From contig JAFRUS010000056.1 in the NCBI GenBank assembly GCA_017438745.1, positions 1 to 40,218 on the forward strand: a stretch of 40,218 nucleotides of DNA, in the 5' to 3' direction. This stretch comes from Oscillospiraceae bacterium. GTDB taxonomy: Bacteria; Bacillota; Clostridia; Oscillospirales; Ruminococcaceae. The notes beneath the pieces are model-generated. The model ran no database searches, was not told the origin of the DNA, and saw only the letters and a program-made list of their open reading frames with translations. Made by a program: the position numbers and the translations under genes. Below are positions 25,126 to 31,496 of this stretch, one piece after another (positions within the stretch are counted from its first letter, which is position 1; the number at the start of each line of letters is the position of its first letter).

Positions 25126-26256
25126 ATGAAAATTAGAAAGATCGCAGCTGCGGCATCCGCTCTGGTACTGGCCGCAATGCTCGTATCATGCGGGGAAAAA
25201 ACAAACACAGTAAAACCTGATATCCAGACTGAAAAGGTAACTGAAGCAAAGGGTACGGAAAAAGCAGCAGAAACAGAAGCACTGGATGCAGATACCACAG
25301 GATCAGTTTCAGAGGTAACAACAGAACCTGATCCGACATCACTTGCTCACAATCCGCTGACAGGTGAGTACGGATACAATGCCGATGCAGTCGGCAAAAG
25401 ACCGGTCGCAGTAATGATAAACAACATCGACCAGTCACTTCCTCAGTACGGTATCAGTTCGGCAGACTACATTTACGAAGTAGTCGTTGAAGGCGGTATC
25501 ACAAGACTCATGGCAGTGTTCGGTGACTACACAAACGTTCCGACACTCTGCTCCATCAGAAGCTGCCGCTACTATTACCCGCTTATCGCAAATGGTCTTG
25601 ATGCAATCTACTGCCACTGGGGCATGGATATGACCATTGCAAAGGAAACGCTCGAACGTCTCGGAATCGACAGATTCGACGGAGACAATTCATCAAGCGG
25701 ACTTTTCTACAACGATGAAAACAGACTGGAATACTACGCAAGAGAACATACCGGATGTCTTGACGGAAGTCAGCTCCCTGCAAACATTGAAAATGCAGGA
25801 TTCCGTACTGAAGTAAAGAACGGCGGAGCGGACTACATGAAGTTTGCAGAAGGAACTGAGTTCCTTGATATCTCTGATGAAGAATGCGAAAGCATGACAA
25901 TCACATTCTCCGAGTCATACTTCAGCACATTCACATATGACAGCGAGACAAAGACATATCTCAAGCAGCATTCCGGATCACCGCACATGGATGCATCAAA
26001 CGACAAGCAGCTTGCATTTACCAATGTATTTGCTCTTAAGACAAACGTTTATCTCCGTGAAGACGGCTACCGCATGGACGTTGAACTCAACGGCGGCGAA
26101 GGATACTACTTCTCCGGCGGAAAGGTAAAAGCAATAAACTGGACCAAAAACGGTGATGACAGCAACTTCAGATTCACCGACGCTGAAACAGGCGAGGAGA
26201 TCACAGTAAACCGAGGCAAATGCTACATAGGCATTACCCAAAGGGTTTCATTCTGA
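25126..26256 (+). CDS. DUF3048 domain-containing lipoprotein (YerB-like)
   Basis: 376-residue lipoprotein. The signal peptide has the lipobox LVSCG with Cys22, so it is anchored on the outer face of the membrane. A Thr/Glu-rich spacer (about 25-85) leads to the DUF3048 fold: RPVAVMINNIDQSLPQYGIS, YEVVVEGGITRLMAVFGDY, RSCRYYY. The second half carries the YerB C-terminal region and ends NRGKCYIGIT. B. subtilis YerB is the known relative; its biochemical role is not established. The AAAGGA site is unusually far (14 nt) from the ATG. It lies 39 nt after the second kinase and ends in a strong terminator, so it closes the cluster. Confidence 0.88.
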   Translation: MKIRKIAAAASALVLAAMLVSCGEKTNTVKPDIQTEKVTEAKGTEKAAETEALDADTTGSVSEVTTEPDPTSLAHNPLTGEYGYNADAVGKRPVAVMINNIDQSLPQYGISSADYIYEVVVEGGITRLMAVFGDYTNVPTLCSIRSCRYYYPLIANGLDAIYCHWGMDMTIAKETLERLGIDRFDGDNSSSGLFYNDENRLEYYAREHTGCLDGSQLPANIENAGFRTEVKNGGADYMKFAEGTEFLDISDEECESMTITFSESYFSTFTYDSETKTYLKQHSGSPHMDASNDKQLAFTNVFALKTNVYLREDGYRMDVELNGGEGYYFSGGKVKAINWTKNGDDSNFRFTDAETGEEITVNRGKCYIGITQRVSF

Positions 26257-26266
26257 TAATAACAAA

Positions 26267-26318
26267 AAAGCGTATAAACAAAGATTTTTGAGTTCTTTGT
26301 TTATACGCTTTATTTTTT
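26267..26318 (+). terminator. Bidirectional terminator after the DUF3048 gene
   Basis: AAAGCGTATAAACAAAGA and its exact complement form an 18-bp perfect stem with a 9-nt loop. T-rich tracts flank both sides, so it can serve the + cluster and the convergent tetR-type gene. Confidence 0.93.
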
Positions 26319-26417
26319 TGGAAACGATGATACGTTCATCAGCTCGTTGAAACCGTGGCGATTCGGTTTCACGATCTGATCGGTGTTTCCTTAGGAAAAC
26401 GCGGATTGCTGACTTCC

Positions 26418-27005
26418 TTAGTTTTTGGTATAGAATCCGTTTATGCCGTTTTCAATGAGACTGCAAGCTGTAGCTGCCATCTTTTCAGGTGTGCCGATGT
26501 TGATGTTCTGCAGCCATGTTGCGATGATACCGAGTATACCATTGATGATGAAGCTTGTGATGAGAACAGTTTCATCTTTTGTTGCTTTTCCGGCAAGATA
26601 TGTGTTTACGATCTCCAGAGTTTTTGTGTCGATTATGTCACGGAGCTTTTTCTGGAAGCTTATGTCGCCGTTGCTGCTTAAAAGTACTGCGCAGAGTTCT
26701 GCGTTAAGGTAGATGGTTTCGAAAGTGTCGCTCAGAAAATCGAGAAGGATGTTCTGTGTGATGTGGTTGTTGTTGAGTTCGTCCAGTGTGCTGATAAGGT
26801 TTGCGGCAAGCTCGTTTTCGATCTTTTCAACCATGTCGAAAATATCCTTGTAGTGGAGGTAGAAGGTTGAGCGGTTGATGTCCACCTCGTCAGCGAGTTC
26901 TCTGACTGTGATGTTCTTGATGCTCTTTGTCTTCATGAGCTTTGTAAGGCCCTTTACAAGCTGTTCCTCGGTTTTTCTGACACGTCTGTCGCGTGGGTTT
27001 ACCAT
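26418..27005 (-). CDS. TetR/AcrR family transcriptional regulator
   Basis: 195 residues. The N-terminal helix-turn-helix is clear: about residues 10-60, KNITVRELADEVDINRSTFYLHYKDIFDMV. The rest is the helical ligand-binding and dimerisation domain, of the kind found in TetR_C_7/Bacillus YcfQ-like regulators; the ligand is unknown. AAAGGA precedes the ATG. Its promoter carries palindromes that look like autoregulatory operators. No divergent or downstream effector gene adjoins it, so the regulated target may be elsewhere. Confidence 0.88.
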   Translation of the reverse strand: MVNPRDRRVRKTEEQLVKGLTKLMKTKSIKNITVRELADEVDINRSTFYLHYKDIFDMVEKIENELAANLISTLDELNNNHITQNILLDFLSDTFETIYLNAELCAVLLSSNGDISFQKKLRDIIDTKTLEIVNTYLAGKATKDETVLITSFIINGILGIIATWLQNINIGTPEKMAATACSLIENGINGFYTKN

Positions 27006-27025
27006 TTAAATTATCCTTTCTTAAA

Positions 27026-27058
27026 ATACATGTATTCATGTCTGTTAAAGGACATGAA
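27026..27058. promoter_or_regulatory. Candidate TetR operator in the regulator's leader
   Basis: ATACATGTAT (27026-27035) is a 10-bp palindrome, followed at once by TTCATGTC-N8-GACATGAA (27035-27042 and 27051-27058). The core ACATGTC recurs at 27097-27102 inside the promoter spacer. Position and symmetry suit autoregulation. Confidence 0.5.
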
Positions 27059-27087
27059 ATATTTCGTTTGCTTTTTATCTACACAAT

Positions 27088-27116
27088 ATTATAATACATG
27101 TCTGAGGAAAAATCAA
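27088..27116 (-). promoter_or_regulatory. Promoter of the TetR-type gene
   Basis: On the minus strand TTGATT (27111-27116) and TATAAT (27088-27093) with a 17-bp spacer. The spacer contains GACATGTAT, which matches the downstream palindromes. 27117-27325 holds nothing else I can identify. Confidence 0.8.
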
Positions 27117-27325
27117 CACTTTTCTATTAGTAGAAAGAAAAAATTTTTTTATTGTCTGATAAATTGTTTTCTTATTAGTGTTGAGTCTATTTACCTGCGA
27201 CAGATAGTCAAACGTTTTACTAAATTTGTTTGATGGTTACACTGGGCATAAAAGGCTGAAATTTACAGCCACGAAGATGTCAGTACAAAAGGGGCGTGTC
27301 ACTCAGTTCGGATGGTCACATAACG

Positions 27326-27364
27326 AAAAAGCCTTACTGACGTAAAAATCAGTAAGGCTTTTTT
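27326..27364 (-). terminator. Terminator of the membrane-anchored protein gene
   Basis: AAAAAGCCTTACTGA (27326-27340) pairs with TCAGTAAGGCTTTTT (27349-27363), a 15-bp stem directly after the minus-strand stop codon. The T/A-rich ends suit both directions. Confidence 0.9.
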
Positions 27365-27365
27365 G

Positions 27366-28094
27366 TTACAGTACATCTCCGGCAAGGAATCCTGACGGAT
27401 CGATGCCTGCGATTACCTGGTGTATAAGTTCCTCATCATCGCTTCTGATATAAATGGTCGCAAAATAGCGCAGTTCCGGGTTGGATATCATCACGCTGGT
27501 CATTTTTTTAGGTAAACTTCCTATTTCACTTACCAGACCGTCAAAATTTCTGCCGTGATAAAAATACGGAGTTTCTACTCCTGTAACTATCGTTTTTGAA
27601 TACGCCTTGAAATTGAAAATCAGCAGATCTTTTCCGTGCAGTCCTTTACATGTTTCGGCGTTGAATCTGTCGCGAAGATATACGATATCTTCTATCGATG
27701 TATCAGGTATTTTTTCACCGAGCTTCTTATAGTAGTGTTCGTAATCCTTATCAGTGAAAGGATCTTCATCAGTGTCAAGAATTGAACTACGGTCCTCGCT
27801 TGATGACATCACCATGACCATAAAGTTGTCGCTTTTGAACGGGACACTTCCGCCTTCGCTGGAATTGACACAGTCTGCCGGTCCTTTTATCGTAATACCA
27901 TGAACGGTACGTGCCACAAAATCCGAAGGTACGGTTTCATTCATGTAAGGATAATCACTCATGCTGTCGTCGATTCCCGGATAAACAGCGCGGTAAAATG
28001 CCGTGTTGTGGGAAACTACAAGCAGGAATATAACTGCAAGAAGGATGATGGAAAGCAGTATTATGAGTGTTGTTTTCAGTATTTTTTTAATCAT
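27366..28094 (-). CDS. Membrane-anchored protein of unknown function
   Basis: 242 residues from ATG 28094 (AGGGAG 8 nt upstream; the frame extends 9 codons further without a site). Residues 7-28 (LKTTLIILLSIILLAVIFLLVV) form one membrane helix. The remaining 210 residues should lie outside the cell and are mixed alpha/beta with many Asp and Ser (RSSILDTDEDPFTDKDYEHYYKK). I recognise no family. The gene has its own promoter and terminator, so it is a single-gene unit, divergent from the PadR operon. A stress or surface role is conceivable but unsupported. Confidence 0.75.
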   Translation of the reverse strand: MIKKILKTTLIILLSIILLAVIFLLVVSHNTAFYRAVYPGIDDSMSDYPYMNETVPSDFVARTVHGITIKGPADCVNSSEGGSVPFKSDNFMVMVMSSSEDRSSILDTDEDPFTDKDYEHYYKKLGEKIPDTSIEDIVYLRDRFNAETCKGLHGKDLLIFNFKAYSKTIVTGVETPYFYHGRNFDGLVSEIGSLPKKMTSVMISNPELRYFATIYIRSDDEELIHQVIAGIDPSGFLAGDVL

Positions 28095-28180
28095 TGTTTT
28101 ATCTCCCTGTTTTCTAAACACCGGATACGTGGTGAAAAGCTGTATCTCCAGTCTGATCCGTGCGTTAATAGTATTGTTCT

Positions 28181-28209
28181 ATTATATCATTTTTAAGTCA
28201 TTCGTTCAA
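28181..28209 (-). promoter_or_regulatory. Promoter of the membrane-anchored protein gene
   Basis: On the minus strand TTGAAC (28204-28209), a 17-bp spacer and TATAAT (28181-28186). It is divergent from the padR promoter, 28 nt away. Confidence 0.82.
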
Positions 28210-28233
28210 TAACTGACACGGAATTATTTTCTA

Positions 28234-28297
28234 CTACTTGACAAAACAAAGTAGCTATGCTAAAATATAATCAAGCTACTAAGCAATGCAAAGTAGC
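28234..28297 (+). promoter_or_regulatory. padR promoter with four operator half-sites
   Basis: TTGACA (28238-28243), a 17-bp spacer and TAAAAT (28261-28266). CTACTT (28234-28239) and AAGTAG (28249-28254) form one inverted repeat overlapping the -35; GCTACT (28275-28280) and AGTAGC (28292-28297) form a second after the -10. The same half-site four times in 64 bp points to cooperative repression, most simply by the PadR protein encoded just downstream. Confidence 0.75.
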
Positions 28298-28320
28298 AAA
28301 CACCGGAAAGGATGTTTGCC

Positions 28321-28659
28321 ATGGATAATGCACAGCTTCTGAAGGGTGTCCTTGAGGGGTGTGTACTTGCGGTAATTGCAAAAGGTGAGACTTACGGCTA
28401 TGAGATAATCGGCGAGCTTGAAAAAGCCGGCTTTGAAGATATCGGAGAGGGAACGCTCTATCCGGTGCTTACGAGGCTTGACAAGAACAAGCTGATAATG
28501 TGCCGACGAGCGAAGTCGCCTCTGGGTCCTGTACGCAAGTACTACAGCATAACAGATGAAGGTTCAGATGCCTTGTCAGATTTTAAAGAAAGATACAGAA
28601 AAATAAGCCGGAGTGCGGAGTCTCTGCTCTATGACGATGTACCGGCAGATAATGTGTAA
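28321..28659 (+). CDS. PadR family transcriptional regulator
   Basis: 112 residues from ATG 28321; GGAAAGGA ends 8 nt before it, whereas the ATG at 28312 overlaps that site. It is a winged-helix protein of PadR subfamily 2: LLKGVLEGCVLAVIAKGETYGYEII, GTLYPVLTRLDKNKLI, PVRKYYSITDEGSDALSDF. Such regulators usually repress the promoter they sit behind and are paired with a membrane protein carrying a HAAS-type N-terminal domain, as here (next gene 21 nt downstream). The inducing signal is unknown. Confidence 0.93.
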   Translation: MDNAQLLKGVLEGCVLAVIAKGETYGYEIIGELEKAGFEDIGEGTLYPVLTRLDKNKLIMCRRAKSPLGPVRKYYSITDEGSDALSDFKERYRKISRSAESLLYDDVPADNV

Positions 28660-28680
28660 CGATTTGAAGGAGGTATGGAT

Positions 28681-29772
28681 ATGTATAACTCATACGCTTA
28701 TCATATAAAAAATCTCAGACCGGAATATAAAAATGTATTTGACCAGATATGCGAATATGTCAGAGCGGAAAATATGGACGAGACACGCTCTGAAGAAATA
28801 CTCAGTGAAGTGATGGATTCATTTCTTACTGCTCAGGAAGACGGAAAATCTACTGATCAGATGATTGGCGGAGATCTAAGTTTATTCTGCAGGGAGCTTT
28901 GCAGCGGTGTCAGTCTCAGGAGCCGTGTAGTGAAGATAATTGAGATGATGTTTCCTGTTTTTGTACTGACTGGCTTTTCGACTTTGCTGAATTTTATGTA
29001 CTTCCTTGCAACACTGGCCGATGGTGAAAAAACGGACTTCTGGCATTTTCGTGACAGTATCAATTTGTGGGGATATCTTATTGGAATAGCTACTGTCATA
29101 GTTTTTGAATTCATAACAGGAGCGGTTCTTAAAAAAGCGATGGCATCCTCATCTGAGAAATTCAGAAAGGTATCATCAGCGTTTAAACTGATATACGCTG
29201 TTTTGATCATGATATGTGCTGCGTATCTTGTAGTTAATGCAAAGAAAAATAATTTTGAAGGCACGTATTTATGGATCTCACTTCTTGTGTGTACGGTTTA
29301 TTTTGTTCTTTACAGGAGCCTTACTGCCGACAAGAGAAAATACAAAAAAGAAAACAAGATATCATTTGATGAAATATCCGGAGCCCCGGATAAATCGCTT
29401 AATATCGAAAAAATTGAAATGAAGCTTTTTGAAAAACTGAACAAAAGAAATATCAGAAAAGGTCTTCCGGAACTTACTTTTTCAGAGTTCCTCGAAAGAG
29501 AAGAAAAAGCTTGTCACAGTAACACCAACGGTTCTGCTTTTCACGTATTACTTGCTGTATTCTGTACCTTTCTTGGATTTGCAGCTGTTATATTGACCAG
29601 TGGATTCCCTCATCTGAGCGACGGGATATTTTTTGTGATCATTACGCTGACGATAGAAGGGCTTTTAATGTATGCTCTTTACAAAGCGTCATGTTATAAC
29701 GTAAGCTGCAAGCTGAAATGGATAGAATCGAAAAGAAATGAAGCTGAATGCGAAATTCAGACTGAGAAGTGA
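28681..29772 (+). CDS. Multi-pass membrane protein paired with PadR (HAAS/DUF1048-like N-terminus)
   Basis: 363 residues from ATG 28681, with AAGGAGGT 6 nt upstream (an earlier in-frame ATG abuts that site). The N-terminal 80 residues are helical and acidic, with the pattern of the HAAS domain in PadR-associated proteins (YHIKNLRPEYKNVFDQI, EEILSEVMDSFLTAQEDGKS). About six hydrophobic segments follow: residues near 85-110, 125-150, 165-185, 195-215, 285-305 and 310-330, separated by a charged cytosolic stretch of about 65 residues. No transporter or enzyme motif is visible. It forms a two-gene operon with padR and ends at a terminator. Confidence 0.8.
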   Translation: MYNSYAYHIKNLRPEYKNVFDQICEYVRAENMDETRSEEILSEVMDSFLTAQEDGKSTDQMIGGDLSLFCRELCSGVSLRSRVVKIIEMMFPVFVLTGFSTLLNFMYFLATLADGEKTDFWHFRDSINLWGYLIGIATVIVFEFITGAVLKKAMASSSEKFRKVSSAFKLIYAVLIMICAAYLVVNAKKNNFEGTYLWISLLVCTVYFVLYRSLTADKRKYKKENKISFDEISGAPDKSLNIEKIEMKLFEKLNKRNIRKGLPELTFSEFLEREEKACHSNTNGSAFHVLLAVFCTFLGFAAVILTSGFPHLSDGIFFVIITLTIEGLLMYALYKASCYNVSCKLKWIESKRNEAECEIQTEK

Positions 29773-29819
29773 CGTAGACGTCAAATAAATATGTGTCCAA
29801 CAAAAGAATATGATAATGT

Positions 29820-29856
29820 AAAGGGACTGTTTTATTATTTTAACAGTCCCTTTATT
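29820..29856 (+). terminator. Terminator of the padR operon
   Basis: AAAGGGACTGTT (29820-29831) pairs with AACAGTCCCTTT (29842-29853), 12 bp with a 10-nt AT-rich loop and a T-rich end. Confidence 0.88.
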
Positions 29857-29896
29857 GCTCCAATTATGATGATATTGTTGGTGCGTTGAAATGCTA

Positions 29897-29949
29897 AAAA
29901 AGACGCCCTTACGGTCATACGGGAATGTATGTCAGCAAGGGTGTCTTTG
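29897..29949 (-). terminator. Terminator of the GNAT gene
   Basis: On the minus strand AAAGACACCCTT pairs with AAGGGCGTCTTT (one G-U) around an inner CATAC/GTATG hairpin, followed by TTTTTAGC. It lies about 60 nt past the stop codon. The rest of 29950-30008 is unremarkable. Confidence 0.82.
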
Positions 29950-30008
29950 TTTCATCGTATCAGACCAATTCCAAATGGTCTGAATTTAAAAAGGTAACAG
30001 TTTTATGC

Positions 30009-30638
30009 TTACCCGAATATCTGACCAGGAAGCTTTAACTTTTCCTTTGGCGGGAAATTCTTATCAAAAGCTTCGGTGTCTTCGTCACTGACATAGTATC
30101 CCTTCGGAGTCTGATAAACTCCAGTGATACTGTCAAGATAACCCGGAATGAGTTCCTTGCAGAGAAAGAATGAAGCGTCGGCATCTTCCGGCAGATCGTG
30201 GTATCTGATACCGAATCTGCTCGCATAGTCAAATCCGCTCTTGCCGTAGAAATCGATATTTCCTTCAAAGAGCACTGCTCCGAATCCCATTTCTGCGGCT
30301 TTTTCGAGTGAGTAATCTAGCAGAGCCTTGCCGTATCCTTTGCGTTTCAGTTCCGGTGTTATGCAGATCGGTCCCATTGTGAGGACGTCAATTATCCTGC
30401 CGTCGTCAGCTTCGATGATGGTCTTCATAAACATATTCTGACCGATCATCATGCCGTCCTTTTCCATGACAAAGTCAAGTTCACGGATAAAAGCCGGATC
30501 ATCGCGGAGAACGTGCATAACGTAGTGCTCGCTGCATCCCGGACGGTAAACGTTCCAGAATGATTCTCTGATGAGGTTTTCTGTTTCTCTGTAGTCTGTT
30601 TCCTTTTCTGTACGGATAATGTAATCATTTTTATTCAT
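30009..30638 (-). CDS. GNAT family N-acetyltransferase (YhbS-like)
   Basis: 209 residues from ATG 30638 (MNKNDYIIRTEKETDYRE), with AGGAGGA 6 nt upstream. The open frame extends 30 codons into the leader but shows no site or protein-like pattern there. GNAT signature: VLTMGPICITPELKRKGYGKALLDYSL is the acetyl-CoA pyrophosphate loop (R/Q-x-x-G-x-G/A as KRKGYGKAL), then GAVLFEGNIDFYGKSGF (beta-5 region). It resembles the COG3153/YhbS group; the substrate is unknown. A long structured leader precedes it, which is unusual for such a gene and hints at translational control. Confidence 0.87.
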   Translation of the reverse strand: MNKNDYIIRTEKETDYRETENLIRESFWNVYRPGCSEHYVMHVLRDDPAFIRELDFVMEKDGMMIGQNMFMKTIIEADDGRIIDVLTMGPICITPELKRKGYGKALLDYSLEKAAEMGFGAVLFEGNIDFYGKSGFDYASRFGIRYHDLPEDADASFFLCKELIPGYLDSITGVYQTPKGYYVSDEDTEAFDKNFPPKEKLKLPGQIFG

Positions 30639-30644
30639 TGTTTT

Positions 30645-30716
30645 TCCTCCTGAAAATTGTTGATCGCAATTGCTGTCAAAGCGGGAGGTTTGATGTGATC
30701 GCAAGCAAACCTCCCG
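30645..30716 (-). promoter_or_regulatory. Possible translational switch in the GNAT leader
   Basis: In the minus-strand RNA, CGGGAGGTTTG (30716-30706) and CAAACCTCCCG (30692-30682) form a perfect 11-bp stem. The second arm contains CCTCC, which can alternatively pair with the Shine-Dalgarno AGGAGG (30645-30651). TTGCGATCA occurs on both sides of that arm (30696-30704 and 30661-30669). The arrangement allows an open and a closed state. Confidence 0.5.
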
Positions 30717-30824
30717 GTCAGCCCACAATCTCCAGTGTGTTGTTCTTTTTCAAAAAAACTCTCCTGTAATTTAAATTGTCAGTACAGCGTAAGGAAGAAT
30801 ATCAGTCCTGCGCTGTTAATTCTT

Positions 30825-30853
30825 ATTATAGCAATTAAACGCCGGAATTTCAA
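30825..30853 (-). promoter_or_regulatory. Promoter of the GNAT gene
   Basis: On the minus strand TTGAAA (30848-30853), 17 bp, TATAAT (30825-30830). It implies a transcript start near 30818 and a 5' leader of about 180 nt. Confidence 0.82.
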
Positions 30854-30939
30854 CAGAGAAATTTTAAAATATTGAAAACAAAAGGAGACACAAAGGATAC
30901 ATCGCATTGATATCATTATAGTCAGGAGGTGAAGTGAAA

Positions 30940-31326
30940 ATGAAGAAATTACGAAAAGCCGTAATCATATTGCTGACGGCATATGCTCTGTTTGCCGGAA
31001 GCATACTGTATCTGATGAAATGCCCTGCAAAATTCATGCCGTTTACTTCTGAATATTTTACTGACGAGGAAATTACGGAAGCAATGAATATGGCATATGA
31101 AGAGGCAGAAAATACGCTCGGAGAAATTGGATGCAACATTCTGAAAGTAGAGTATGAAGGAGATAAATACATTGGAAATAACACCATATATATAAGAACA
31201 CCTTTTTTCACCGGATTTGCAGAAATGGGTAACATAGAACCGTTGAGATTCGACCACGGCTGGCATTATGAATTCAAGAAAAACCAAGATGGAGAATGGG
31301 AAATTGTCGGCTTTGGACATCTGTGA
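30940..31326 (+). CDS. Small membrane-anchored or secreted protein, unknown function
   Basis: 128 residues from ATG 30940, with AGGAGGT 9 nt upstream (GTG at 30934 is only 3 nt from it). KKLRKAVIILLTAYALFAGSILYLM is an N-terminal membrane helix or uncleaved signal. The rest is an acidic helical stretch (TDEEITEAMNMAYEEAENTL) followed by strands and a conserved-looking end, HYEFKKNQDGEWEIVGFGHL, which resembles small NTF2-like or lipoprotein-tail domains. I cannot name a family. No promoter is evident close by. Confidence 0.65.
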   Translation: MKKLRKAVIILLTAYALFAGSILYLMKCPAKFMPFTSEYFTDEEITEAMNMAYEEAENTLGEIGCNILKVEYEGDKYIGNNTIYIRTPFFTGFAEMGNIEPLRFDHGWHYEFKKNQDGEWEIVGFGHL

Positions 31327-31354
31327 TGATGAACCCTAACTTGCCACCCGCCAC

Positions 31355-31478
31355 AATCCATGCGTGAGTATGGATTATCAATTAATCGGGCAGCTTGCTG
31401 ACCGATTCACCAAGGCGGAGGAGATTGAAACAATAACACCGCATCATCAGCCGTGTATTTCGGCTAGTGATGCGGTGT
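31355..31478. other. Three consecutive hairpins in non-coding DNA
   Basis: AATCCAT/ATGGATT (31355-31376), AATCGG-CAGC/GCTG-CCGATT (31384-31407) and ACACCGCATCA/TGATGCGGTGT with inner AGCCG/CGGCT (31436-31478) follow each other within 125 nt. They sit between two convergent genes. It could be a small folded RNA, a miniature element or a pair of terminators; no T-run follows any of them. Confidence 0.45.
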
Positions 31479-31496
31479 ATGCTTTGAGCCCGCGAA

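Noticed and set aside
30639..30728. N-terminal extension of the GNAT protein by 30 residues
   Set aside because: The extension would begin at TTG without a site and covers the stem-loop; AGGAGGA stands directly before the ATG at 30638.
31370..31490. Short open stretch beginning MDYQLIGQLADRF
   Set aside because: It runs through two of the hairpins, has no ribosome binding site and matches nothing I know.
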